This document shows positions 27,336 to 35,016 of a stretch of 64,000 bases of DNA, one piece after another. The position numbers were made by a program, and so were the translations under genes. Where the stretch lies: positions 55,778 through 119,777 of the forward strand of contig JAIKWF010000029.1 of the NCBI GenBank assembly GCA_024685005.1, written 5' to 3'. A model generated the notes under the pieces. The model searched no databases, was not told where the DNA came from, and saw nothing but the letters and a program-made list of their open reading frames with translations. The stretch comes from Lachnospiraceae bacterium (GTDB lineage Bacteria > Bacillota > Clostridia > Lachnospirales > Lachnospiraceae). The stretch's first letter is position 1; each line of letters opens with the position of its first letter.

Positions 27336-27365
27336 TAAAAAAGACCGGCGCCGCCGGTCTTTTTC
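27336..27365. terminator. Bidirectional terminator between trpB2 and the MerR gene
   Basis: Perfect 9-bp stem AAGACCGGC/GCCGGTCTT with a GCC loop, flanked by A and T runs on both sides. It serves both convergent genes. Confidence 0.85.
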
Positions 27366-27405
27366 TTATACTCTTACGGTATTATTCTGACGATACGTGC
27401 TGCTA

Positions 27406-28293
27406 CTATAAAATCAAAAGCTGCAGCTCCCGCATTCCTTTCTCTTCCATCACATCCGTTTCAATGAGCATGTATTGCTCCGGCGTCATCTTATCAAATA
27501 CCTGTGCAAACACTTCTTCCGCTTCTTCAATGCGATGTCCCGTATCTCTGCTAATGTAATAGCTTTGCTCCGGAAGCACGAGGCAGTCTTCGGATAGATT
27601 CTCCTCATCGGCCTCTGCCAGTGTCACAAAGACGTATTTTTTGCATTCTCCCCGGTCCCATCGATATAACAGACCTGCCGGATAGCCGCCGCTGTAGCCG
27701 TTCCGTTCCGCGTTGACAAACAGGGAAAGCAGCATGTGATTGTAGCGCCGGGCCGTAGTTACCTCATCGAATTCTTTCAGAAATACCAGACGCTTCGGGA
27801 TCACTTTTTGCGGAACACCGGAATCAGGTTCGGTTGCTGCTTCCTGTTCTGCTGCAACTTCCTGTTCTACTGCAACTTCCGGCTCTGCTGTATCCGTTTC
27901 CAAAGCCCCTGCTTCTTCCTTCTCGCCGCCGGGCAGCAGCCTGTCTTCTTCACTTTCAAGGCGCTGCAGCGTAGCGGAAAGCTGATCGATGCAGTCACGC
28001 ATGGAGCGGATCTTTTTTTCAGCCATGTCTTTCCCGTCAAAGAGAAGCTTTCGAATGTTCAGCTGCCCGTCCGCTTCCCGGTAGGACTCGAACCGGCTTA
28101 AGGGAATTCCCAGCTCGATACACAGCCCGATGGCATCGAGAAGATACAGCTGATCTTCCGTATAATAACGATAATTCGTGCTTTCGTTGATGTAGGCCGG
28201 CTTTAAAACGCCGATCCTGTCGTAATACCGAAGCGACTTAATACTTACGTTTTTCAGTTTTGCAACCTTACCGATGGATAAATACCCCTTCAT
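27406..28293 (-). CDS. MerR family transcriptional regulator with GyrI-like effector domain
   Basis: A 295-residue regulator. The start at 28293 (GGGGGTG SD) places the MerR winged helix at the N-terminus: YLSIGKVAKL, then SIKSLRYYDRIGVLKP. A dimerising coiled coil spans about 80-125. A low-complexity acidic linker (about 134-165) contains 6-residue E-x-A-x-E-Q units encoded by three 18-bp tandem repeats (27840-27893). The C-terminal region resembles GyrI/BltR-type ligand-binding domains. The ligand and target are unknown; multidrug-type activators are the closest class. Confidence 0.85.
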   Translation of the reverse strand: MKGYLSIGKVAKLKNVSIKSLRYYDRIGVLKPAYINESTNYRYYTEDQLYLLDAIGLCIELGIPLSRFESYREADGQLNIRKLLFDGKDMAEKKIRSMRDCIDQLSATLQRLESEEDRLLPGGEKEEAGALETDTAEPEVAVEQEVAAEQEAATEPDSGVPQKVIPKRLVFLKEFDEVTTARRYNHMLLSLFVNAERNGYSGGYPAGLLYRWDRGECKKYVFVTLAEADEENLSEDCLVLPEQSYYISRDTGHRIEEAEEVFAQVFDKMTPEQYMLIETDVMEEKGMRELQLLIL

Positions 28294-28365
28294 AAGACAC
28301 CCCCGTATCCTTTTCTTTCTATTGTAGTACGGATAGCCGAAAAAGTCGATGATTTTCCCTGTTTT

Positions 28366-28443
28366 CCATAACACAACAGTTCTCACGGAGATTTCGGGCG
28401 CATGAAGATGCGGATCGGATCTGTGTATCAGAATATTTCAGCG
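28366..28443. repeat. 78-bp direct repeat, copy 1 (downstream of metQ)
   Basis: Matches 31147-31224 at 76 of 78 positions in the same orientation. This copy lies between metQ and the MerR gene and has no coding role. It contains what is, in copy 2, the last codons and stop of the lipoprotein gene plus about 60 bases downstream of it. Confidence 0.9.
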
Positions 28444-28464
28444 GTCCGCGTGAAAGCGGACCGC
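28441..28464 (-). terminator. metQ: Strong hairpin after metQ
   Basis: A perfect 9-bp stem (GCGGTCCGC/GCGGACCGC) with a 6-base loop starts 16 bases beyond the metQ stop codon. There is no T run, so it is either a weak terminator or an mRNA 3'-end protector. It abuts repeat copy 1. Confidence 0.5.
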
Positions 28465-28479
28465 ATGGTCAGATGCAGA

Positions 28480-29406
28480 TCATTTTACAGGGATTACGGC
28501 ACCATCGTATTTTTCTTCGATGAAGGCCTGTGTCTCTTCAGAGAGAAGAACATCTACCAAAGCCTTGATCGCCGGATTATCCTTATCTTCGGATCTTACC
28601 GCAATGATGTTGGCATAGGGACTGTCGGCGCCCTCTGAAAACAGTTTTGCAGAGGTAATCTTGGCCTCAAGTGCCTTGTTGGTGTTGGTAATGAAGAAGT
28701 CGTAATCATCTTTTGTGGGGATGATCTGTGCGGAATCAAGCTCAACGATCTCAAGCGGGATCAAATATTCTGTGATATCGCTTACGGAAGCGCTGAGGGA
28801 ATCCTTTGCGCTGTCAGCCAGAGTAATGAAACCGTTTAACTCAAGGATCCGGAGTGCACGGTACTCATTGGTTGCATCGTTGGGAATAGCGACAACGGCA
28901 TTCTCAGGAATCTCATCCTTGGACTCGTATTTATCGGAATATGCAGTGATCGGCTCTACATGAATACCGCCGGCATTAACAAGATCATAACCGTTTGCTT
29001 CAATCTCGGACTGCAGATACGGATCATGCTGGAAGTAGTTAAAGTCGATTTCTCCGGCATTCAGCTTTTCATTGGTGGTAGAGTCTGCCGCGGTTGAAAC
29101 AAGCTCGATCTCAATTCCCTGCTCGGCAAGCTTGGGTTTTACAAATTCAATGATCTCGGAGTGCGGTACCAGGTCAGCGATTCCTTTTAGAACAACGGTT
29201 TCTCCGTTTTGGGAAGATGCATCTGCTTCTTCCGAAGCGGAATCTTCTGCAGCAGCATCCTCAGCTGAAACCTCTTCGGTTGCCCCTTCTTTTTCAGCGG
29301 TTGCTTCTGCGGCGGGTGCCTCAGAGGACTGCGTGCTTCCGCAGCCGGTGAGCACTGCAAGTGTGGTTGCGACAGTCAACAATACGGATAATAATCTTTT
29401 CTTCAT
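28480..29406 (-). CDS. metQ: Methionine-type ABC transporter substrate-binding lipoprotein (NlpA family)
   Basis: A 308-residue exported lipoprotein: signal peptide with lipobox VLTGC, an acidic Ala/Glu-rich linker (about 25-65), then the NlpA/MetQ domain (GIADLVPHSEIIEFV, FNYFQHDPYLQ, IPNDATNEYRALRIL). Family members bind methionine or related sulfur amino acids. GAGGAG precedes the ATG. It is the last gene of metN-metI-metQ, 31 bases after metI. Confidence 0.93.
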   Translation of the reverse strand: MKKRLLSVLLTVATTLAVLTGCGSTQSSEAPAAEATAEKEGATEEVSAEDAAAEDSASEEADASSQNGETVVLKGIADLVPHSEIIEFVKPKLAEQGIEIELVSTAADSTTNEKLNAGEIDFNYFQHDPYLQSEIEANGYDLVNAGGIHVEPITAYSDKYESKDEIPENAVVAIPNDATNEYRALRILELNGFITLADSAKDSLSASVSDITEYLIPLEIVELDSAQIIPTKDDYDFFITNTNKALEAKITSAKLFSEGADSPYANIIAVRSEDKDNPAIKALVDVLLSEETQAFIEEKYDGAVIPVK

Positions 29407-29437
29407 AATTTTCTCCTCTTTTCTTTTTTTATAGTAT

Positions 29438-30148
29438 TTATATCAGATTCCTGGTCTTCAGGATTCTGTTTGAAATGAAGTTTCCGATCCCCTGTGTAAG
29501 TTGCACAAGGATGACCAGAATATATACACAGGCAAACAGCCTGTCGTGCTGGAACCGCTGATAGCCGAAGCGTACAGCGATATCACCGATTCCTCCGGCG
29601 CCGAACATGCCGGCCAGCGCTGTCATGGAAATGACGGAAATTACAGCTACCGTAAATCCTCTGATCAGACCCGGAAGGGTTTCGGGAAGTATCACCTTGG
29701 TTATGATCTGCAGATTTGTGCTTCCGATGGATTTGGCTGCCTCGATCTTGCCTTTTCCGATCTCAAGGAGCGTGCTTTCCACGATCCTGGCATACATAGG
29801 GATGCAGCTGGCGGCAATAGCGATGATACAGGCGTTTGTGCCGTAGGATTTACCGAAGAACAACCGTGCTACAGGGACCATCAGGATGATCATGACCATT
29901 TGCGGCAGAGACCTCAGCACATTGATCAGCCATCCGGCAGTGATATACGGAGCCTTAACGGGAACCAGTCCGTCGGGACATGTGACCGTTAAAAAGATCC
30001 CAAGGATGAAACCGAATATCAGGACGATCACAGAAGAAATCGCTGTCATGTAAAGTGTCTCGCCGATCGGCTTTATCAGTTCAGCCCAGATAGCCGGCTG
30101 AAAGGAGGCTTTAATGACTTCCCATAATGAAGAATCAAGTAAACTCAT
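29438..30148 (-). CDS. metI: Methionine-type ABC transporter permease
   Basis: A 236-residue integral membrane protein with about five to six TM helices and the ABC coupling helix (EAAKSIGSTNLQIITKVILPE). Family length and motifs match MetI permeases. It overlaps metN by 4 bases (ATGA), so the ATPase and permease are translationally coupled. Confidence 0.93.
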   Translation of the reverse strand: MSLLDSSLWEVIKASFQPAIWAELIKPIGETLYMTAISSVIVLIFGFILGIFLTVTCPDGLVPVKAPYITAGWLINVLRSLPQMVMIILMVPVARLFFGKSYGTNACIIAIAASCIPMYARIVESTLLEIGKGKIEAAKSIGSTNLQIITKVILPETLPGLIRGFTVAVISVISMTALAGMFGAGGIGDIAVRFGYQRFQHDRLFACVYILVILVQLTQGIGNFISNRILKTRNLI

Positions 30149-30927
30149 ATTCCCGCTCCTTCCGTTAAAGAGATGTTTTGGAACTCAGCAAAAACCCTGG
30201 CAAACAGCGCTCCTGTACGGCTTTTCGGATTGTTGAAGATTCCTGCCACCGTACCCTGTTCGATGATCTTTCCTTCTTCGAGCACCGCCATCCTGTCACA
30301 GCTGTACCGGATTGCATCGAGCTCATGCGTGATCATCAGGATCGTGATACCGGCGGTTTTGTTGATCTGCTTTAAAAGGTCCAGGATCTGCAACGTGGTC
30401 TGCGGATCGAGAGCTGAGGTTGCTTCATCGGAGATCAGAAGCTCGGGCTTACTTACAAGCGCTCTCGCGATCCCGACTCTTTGTTTCTGCCCGCCGGAAA
30501 GACCGCCCGGATAACTGTCCAGCTTATCCGTCAATCCGACAAGCTCAGCTGTTTCCAAAACCCGCTGCCGAATCTGTTTCTTCGGGAAATCGCTGACCTC
30601 GAGAGGATAGGCGATATTTCGGAACACCGTTCTTGCGTCGAAAAGATTGAAGCTTTGAAACACCATTCCGATCTTTCTTCTTTCTTTCAGGAGCTCTTTT
30701 TTGGAAAGAGATAAGATATCTACACCACCTACGGTGATCGAACCGTCATCGGATGTTTCAAGTCTGTTAATGCATCTTGCCAGTGTGGATTTTCCGGCAC
30801 CGCTGAATCCGATAATGCCGTAGATCTCGCCCTGCTCGATCGTAAGATCGATTCCCTTTAATACGGCAAGGGGCTGTCCGTGTACTATGAAACTTTTTTG
30901 CAGATTTTTGATCTCCAGATAACTCAC
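30145..30927 (-). CDS. metN: Methionine-type ABC transporter ATP-binding protein, lacking the NIL domain
   Basis: A 260-residue ABC ATPase with Walker A GFSGAGKS, signature LSGGQKQR, Walker B LLISDEATSALD and the switch His in MITHELD. Typical MetN proteins are about 340 residues with a C-terminal NIL (ACT-like) domain that binds methionine for trans-inhibition; it is missing here, so that feedback should be absent. The start is a GTG at 30927, with only a weak GGA before it. The strong AGGAGG at plus-strand 30953-30958 is too far upstream, but an in-frame CTG at 30945 would be well placed. Confidence 0.9.
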   Translation of the reverse strand: MSYLEIKNLQKSFIVHGQPLAVLKGIDLTIEQGEIYGIIGFSGAGKSTLARCINRLETSDDGSITVGGVDILSLSKKELLKERRKIGMVFQSFNLFDARTVFRNIAYPLEVSDFPKKQIRQRVLETAELVGLTDKLDSYPGGLSGGQKQRVGIARALVSKPELLISDEATSALDPQTTLQILDLLKQINKTAGITILMITHELDAIRYSCDRMAVLEEGKIIEQGTVAGIFNNPKSRTGALFARVFAEFQNISLTEGAGI

Positions 30928-31049
30928 GTTTATTCCGGCTGACAGTCACAGCCGCCTCCTTTTTGCATTTTGAGATTACACCTGTACGGCTAACAATGAT
31001 TATATAGGCAGTCTGCAAAAACGTATAATACATACTTTTTATAAATTGA

Positions 31050-31066
31050 AATAGATTTTGTCTATT
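31050..31066. promoter_or_regulatory. Inverted repeat upstream of metN, possible operator
   Basis: Perfect arms AATAGA/TCTATT around TTTTG, about 125 bases before metN. A minus-strand TATAAT-like -10 lies closer to the gene (about 30999-31004). No SAM riboswitch is visible in this 155-base leader, although one would be common for such operons. Confidence 0.3.
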
Positions 31067-31082
31067 ACGTGATCCGATGTTT

Positions 31083-31113
31083 GGGGACAATAAAAAAAGG
31101 CACGGATGTGCCT
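31083..31113 (-). terminator. Terminator downstream of the WXG100-like/lipoprotein unit
   Basis: Minus-strand stem AAAAGGCAC/GTGCCTTTT with a 4-base loop and a TTTTTTTATT tail. It separates the 31209-33047 genes from metNIQ. Confidence 0.8.
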
Positions 31114-31146
31114 TTTGCAGAGGTTTGCATTTTAGACAAGGGGGCG

Positions 31147-31224
31147 CCATAACACAACGGTTCTCACGGAGATTTCGGACGCATGAAGATGCGGATCGGA
31201 TCTGTGTATCAGAATATTTCAGCG
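31147..31224. repeat. 78-bp direct repeat, copy 2 (3' end of lipoprotein gene)
   Basis: Partner of 28366-28443 (two mismatches). This copy carries the last codons and stop of the lipoprotein gene at 31209-31772, so it is probably the original and copy 1 the derivative. The two copies bracket terminator, metN, metI and metQ. Confidence 0.9.
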
Positions 31225-31772
31225 AGCTCCAACCCTCTGTTATATACAGCCGAAAGATCCTCGGCTGTCATATAAGTAGACGTAAAGTAATCATAATTAC
31301 CGCCGATATCCGCAAATCCCTTGTTATTGGTCAGATTTTCTCTGGTAAAATCCTTTTTGAACTTAAAGATCATGGATTCGCTTTGGACGGTTTCATTGCC
31401 TGCGGCGTCCTTCAGATTGCAGGGACTGGTATAAACAACGGTCATTCTGCCCATGTTTTCTTTTGCAATGGTGATCTCCACTTCCTGACCGGGTTTGGCA
31501 TTTGTTTTTTTGGAAGGCATTTTCACAACGGCTTTTTCGAAAACCGGCTTTGTGATGCCGCTTTTGAAATAGTACTCCGTCCCGTCTTCAGTGATCAAAA
31601 TGCTGTTTTCGTCCACCTGCTCTATGGCATATCCTTCATTTTTTAATGCATCGATCTTTTCGCTTTTCATATTCCCACACCCGCTGATTCCCGGCATAAT
31701 ACACACGCCGAATACTATGATCATCGTGATGATCGTTTTTCTTGTTCTCTGCATAGATTGTTTTTGATCCAT
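31209..31772 (-). CDS. Uncharacterised lipoprotein paired with the WXG100-like protein
   Basis: A 187-residue exported lipoprotein (TM-like signal about 12-30, lipobox GISGC). The mature part is mostly beta-strand-like: an E-D-G-T-E-Y-Y-F segment, a K-P-G-Q-E-V-E-I-T-I immunoglobulin-like strand, and a charged C-terminal part. No family recognised. Its ATG directly follows the stop codon of the upstream gene (TAA-ATG), so the two products are probably made together. Its stop codon lies within a 78-bp repeat that recurs beyond the met operon. Confidence 0.7.
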   Translation of the reverse strand: MDQKQSMQRTRKTIITMIIVFGVCIMPGISGCGNMKSEKIDALKNEGYAIEQVDENSILITEDGTEYYFKSGITKPVFEKAVVKMPSKKTNAKPGQEVEITIAKENMGRMTVVYTSPCNLKDAAGNETVQSESMIFKFKKDFTRENLTNNKGFADIGGNYDYFTSTYMTAEDLSAVYNRGLELAEIF

Positions 31773-33047
31773 TTATCTGGATACCCCGCTTTCCTCGGAA
31801 AGATGGTTTAAGAACATTTCTCTGTTATTCTCAATTCTATTCTCGCTGTCATAGCCATCGTACAGATCGTATCCGTTGTAGCCGTTGTAGGCATCATATC
31901 CGCCGTAGTTGGAATAACTGTAGGGAGCCGTTCCATAGAAACCGTAGCCGCCATATTGCCACGGCCCTACACCACTAATATAGAATGTTCCCAGGGACTG
32001 GTCACTGATGATGTCCGTTACCGCTTCCATGCCCTTTTCGGCATCTCCGTCGCCGTAATATTCCAGGAACTCTAAAGACGGGTTAATGGATCCGTCGGCA
32101 ACGCCCCGGTTATAATCCATAAATGCCCCGTAGATATCGCCGTCATCACAGTTGAGCATTCTGTTATAAATGTTTACAGCAGCTATATCAGACTCCATAT
32201 CACTGCTTGTCATAGTTTGATAAACATCTCCCTTAAAACCTACCAACGCATCAATGTTGTCGAAGGCACCCCCAAGAAACTTCCAGGCGCCGTCATTTGA
32301 CATTACCGAATACATGGCACATTCATGGGCAAAATCTCTCAGGCCCTCCGTACTGTCACATGATTGATGCTGCCTGCTAACGATATCTTTCAATGCGTCG
32401 CCGTCTACGTTCAGATCATTGAAAAACTGCACCGCTTCATCCGGACTGGGATTATTGCCCATCATAGCAAATACTGTTTTATCACTGGAATATTCACTAT
32501 AAAGAGATGCCATATTGGAGAAAAACAGGCTGATCTTTTCCTTATTACTCAGATCTTTATACTTATCGGAATTGCTGAAGGCTTCATAAGCATCGGCAAT
32601 CGCCTGGGCATCCTCTTCCGTAAAGCCGTACTGGGCCATCATATTGGCAAGATCTTCATCCTCGGAGGTACCTGTATTGCCCGCATCTTCGCCGGTCCCA
32701 TCGCCGGAGCCGTATCCGTAGCCGTCCCCATAGCCATAACCGTCGCCATAACCATAACCGTATCCGTAACCCATTGTCAAGGCAATTCTTTTCTCTGTGC
32801 CGGCGTAATTGAAAGCAATGTTGCCCAAAGCCTTTTGCATGGCGGTTGTGCTCTTATGATTGGCATTCATCTGCTCGATGATGCTGCCAAGGCTTTCCTT
32901 AATAGTCTGGGCGGAACCACCGGATAAGGAAATGCTGCTTCGTATGGAATCGATGGAGCTGCTGAGTTTTTTCAATTCTCCCGCAGCACTTTTCAGCGCA
33001 AGCGCTTCCTTTGTCAGTTTTTCCGGTACTACATAAAATTTCGACAT
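31773..33047 (-). CDS. WXG100/LXG-like protein with Gly-Tyr-rich repeats
   Basis: A 424-residue protein with no signal peptide. The start at 33047 follows GGAGGAAGAGG. Residues 1-90 form a helical hairpin like WXG100/LXG type VII secretion modules and end in Y-A-G-T-E, matching the YxxxD/E export motif. Residues 92-120 are a G-Y-G-Y-G-D repeat. About 130-345 is a globular, acidic, helical region (with H-E-C at about 240), and about 350-405 is again Gly/Tyr-rich. No secretion machinery is in the window. It could be an exported surface protein or a polymorphic effector, with the coupled lipoprotein as partner. No toxin motif recognised. Confidence 0.7.
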   Translation of the reverse strand: MSKFYVVPEKLTKEALALKSAAGELKKLSSSIDSIRSSISLSGGSAQTIKESLGSIIEQMNANHKSTTAMQKALGNIAFNYAGTEKRIALTMGYGYGYGYGDGYGYGDGYGYGSGDGTGEDAGNTGTSEDEDLANMMAQYGFTEEDAQAIADAYEAFSNSDKYKDLSNKEKISLFFSNMASLYSEYSSDKTVFAMMGNNPSPDEAVQFFNDLNVDGDALKDIVSRQHQSCDSTEGLRDFAHECAMYSVMSNDGAWKFLGGAFDNIDALVGFKGDVYQTMTSSDMESDIAAVNIYNRMLNCDDGDIYGAFMDYNRGVADGSINPSLEFLEYYGDGDAEKGMEAVTDIISDQSLGTFYISGVGPWQYGGYGFYGTAPYSYSNYGGYDAYNGYNGYDLYDGYDSENRIENNREMFLNHLSEESGVSR

Positions 33048-33150
33048 TGCCTCTTCCTCCACGGGCCTTGATTTTCGATCTTACCCAATATAGCACATCA
33101 TGGTTAGAAAGTGTTGTTTATTAGACGAATGGTTCGTTTCAGACGACGAA

Positions 33151-33180
33151 TTGCAGAATTCCCTGTTTTTGTGCTACAAT
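33151..33180 (+). promoter_or_regulatory. Promoter of the cardiolipin synthase gene
   Basis: TTGCAG, 18 bases, TACAAT, about 70 bases before the chosen start. It is divergent from the WXG100-like gene. Confidence 0.55.
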
Positions 33181-33248
33181 GTCAATGTAAATACGCATAC
33201 ATAAATAAGCATATGCAAACTTTTTTGCAACCAAAGGATACAGGTATC

Positions 33249-34892
33249 ATGAAACAGCAGAATGTAAAGACTGCAAAACCGAATAAAGCTCCGGTCCGGG
33301 GGGATCTTCGCTCCAGAGTCCGTGCCAAAGGGAAAAAAGTCCGCCAGAAGGGTCTCGGTGCCCTTTTTAAACTGGTCTTTTCCCACACCATGATCACCAT
33401 TCCTCTTTTGCTTTTACAGCTGTATATCTTATTCATCCTGGTATCCGGCCTTGTAAAGGTTTCCGCGCCCATCCTCACCCTGTTTTCCGCATTGGCCATT
33501 ATCGCCATTATCGTGATCATCAACAGTGATGACAACCCGGCATTTAAGATGGCCTGGATCATTCCCATTTGCGTCTTTCCCCTATTCGGCGTGGCGCTGT
33601 ATCTTTTCGTTACCACCAATCCGGGAAGCCGGGGACTTGCCAAACATCTGGCCCGCCGCGTTGATGAAAGCAGCTACCTGATGAAAACGGAATACAGGGT
33701 GCTGGAAAAGATCAAAAAGGAGCCATCGGGCTTTCGTAATATCACCCATTATCTGCAGCATAACAATCTGATGCCCGCCTATGATCACACCAAGGTAACT
33801 TTTTTCCCGCTGGGAGAAAACAAATATGAGGACCTTTTGCGGGAGCTGCGAAAGGCTGAGCATTTTATTTTTCTGGAATACTTCATTGTCCACAGAGGCG
33901 TTGTGTGGAACAGCATTCTGGAAATCCTGAAGGAAAAAGCCGCCCAGGGTGTGGAAGTACGACTTCTTTATGACGGCATGAATACCTTAAGTGCTCTTCC
34001 CACCAATTATCCGAAAAAGCTTCAGGCAGCGGGGATCAAGACCAGGGTATTCGGGCCCATTCGGCCCCTTCTTTCCACAGCCCAGAATAACAGGGATCAT
34101 AGGAAGATCCTTGTGATCGACGGCAGGATCGCCTATAACGGCGGCATCAATCTGGCTGATGAGTATATGAATCTGGAGGAGCGTTTCGGACATTGGAAGG
34201 ATACTGCCGTCAAACTGGAAGGTGAGGCCGTACGAAGCTTTACCATCATGTTCCTTCAGATGTGGTACCTGCAGGACAAAGGAAAGGGCGAATATGAGCG
34301 CTATCTGCTTCCCCAGGGCTCTTTTCCCGGCGGACCGGACCGCAGCGGCTATGTGATCCCTTATAACGACGATCCCATGAACCATCTGGACATTGCCAAG
34401 GATGTATACCTGGATCTTCTCTATAAGGCCAGATCCTACGTGCATATCATGACCCCCTATCTGGTACCGGATAACGAAATGGTAAACGCCCTTTGCTATG
34501 CTGCAAGGCGCGGGGTGGATGTGCGGATCCTGCTGCCCCATATCCCGGATAAAAAAATGGTCTTTTCCATTGCCAGGACCTTCTATCCCGTTCTTTTGGA
34601 AAGCGGGGTAAAGATCTACGAATACACGCCGGGATTTGTCCATGCCAAGGAGTTTATCAGCGACGATACCAAGGCTGTGGTGGGCTCCATCAACCTGGAC
34701 TTCAGGTCCCTGTATCTCCACTTTGAATGCGCCACCCTGATCCTGAACAACCCGGTGGTCCCCAAGATCGAACGGGACTTCCAGGAAACCCTGAAAAAAA
34801 GCCGCAAAGTAAACCTGCAGTACTACGTGGATCTGCCTCTTTTTTACCGCCTCTTCGGAAAAGTGGCCAACCTCTTTGCACCGCTGGTATAA
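33249..34892 (+). CDS. cls: Cardiolipin synthase (phospholipase D family)
   Basis: A 547-residue membrane enzyme joining two phosphatidylglycerols into cardiolipin. After a basic N-terminus come two or three TM segments (about 50-115), then two PLD catalytic motifs: HRKILVIDG (H-x-K-x4-D) followed by Y-N-G-G-I-N, and HAKEFISDD followed by VGSINLD. The start at 33249 is preferred (AAAGGA upstream) over in-frame Mets 12 and 46 codons earlier; the promoter position agrees. Length is about 40-60 residues more than short Cls, mainly in the basic N-terminus. Confidence 0.93.
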   Translation: MKQQNVKTAKPNKAPVRGDLRSRVRAKGKKVRQKGLGALFKLVFSHTMITIPLLLLQLYILFILVSGLVKVSAPILTLFSALAIIAIIVIINSDDNPAFKMAWIIPICVFPLFGVALYLFVTTNPGSRGLAKHLARRVDESSYLMKTEYRVLEKIKKEPSGFRNITHYLQHNNLMPAYDHTKVTFFPLGENKYEDLLRELRKAEHFIFLEYFIVHRGVVWNSILEILKEKAAQGVEVRLLYDGMNTLSALPTNYPKKLQAAGIKTRVFGPIRPLLSTAQNNRDHRKILVIDGRIAYNGGINLADEYMNLEERFGHWKDTAVKLEGEAVRSFTIMFLQMWYLQDKGKGEYERYLLPQGSFPGGPDRSGYVIPYNDDPMNHLDIAKDVYLDLLYKARSYVHIMTPYLVPDNEMVNALCYAARRGVDVRILLPHIPDKKMVFSIARTFYPVLLESGVKIYEYTPGFVHAKEFISDDTKAVVGSINLDFRSLYLHFECATLILNNPVVPKIERDFQETLKKSRKVNLQYYVDLPLFYRLFGKVANLFAPLV

Positions 34893-34902
34893 AACAGCAG
34901 GC

Positions 34903-34930
34903 TTGACATTCTGCGGGAACATTGTAGAAT
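34903..34930 (+). promoter_or_regulatory. Promoter of the yitT-like gene
   Basis: Perfect TTGACA, 16 bases, TAGAAT (five of six), just after the cls stop codon. It gives a leader of about 80 bases that contains the hairpin at 34947-34991. Confidence 0.75.
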
Positions 34931-34946
34931 AGAAACAGAAGAAAAG

Positions 34947-34991
34947 AGCTTCGTGCGAATTATATCCAAAAATTCGCCGAAGCTTATTTTT
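34947..34991 (+). promoter_or_regulatory. Leader hairpin with T tract, attenuator or terminator
   Basis: 14-bp stem with one bulged T (AGCTTCG-t-GCGAATT/AATTCGC-CGAAGCT), a 9-base loop and TATTTTTG. Because a strong promoter lies between cls and this hairpin, it would stop cls read-through and also attenuate the yitT transcript starting at about 34937. Confidence 0.6.
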
Positions 34992-35016
34992 GTGGAAAGA
35001 ATACGAGGTTAATATC

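Noticed and set aside
30928..31083. SAM riboswitch upstream of metNIQ
   Set aside because: Expected from other Firmicutes, but the leader is only about 155 bases and shows none of the conserved S-box helices or motifs.
30767..31150. 127-codon minus-strand frame starting upstream of metN, with a GTG behind AGGAGG
   Set aside because: It is out of frame with metN and overlaps its N-terminal third; its translation has no family features. The AGGAGG position is noted as a start-choice problem for metN instead.
32690..32780. Short tandem DNA repeats resembling a CRISPR or satellite array
   Set aside because: These encode the in-frame GYGYGD repeat of the WXG100-like protein; there are no unique spacers of constant length.
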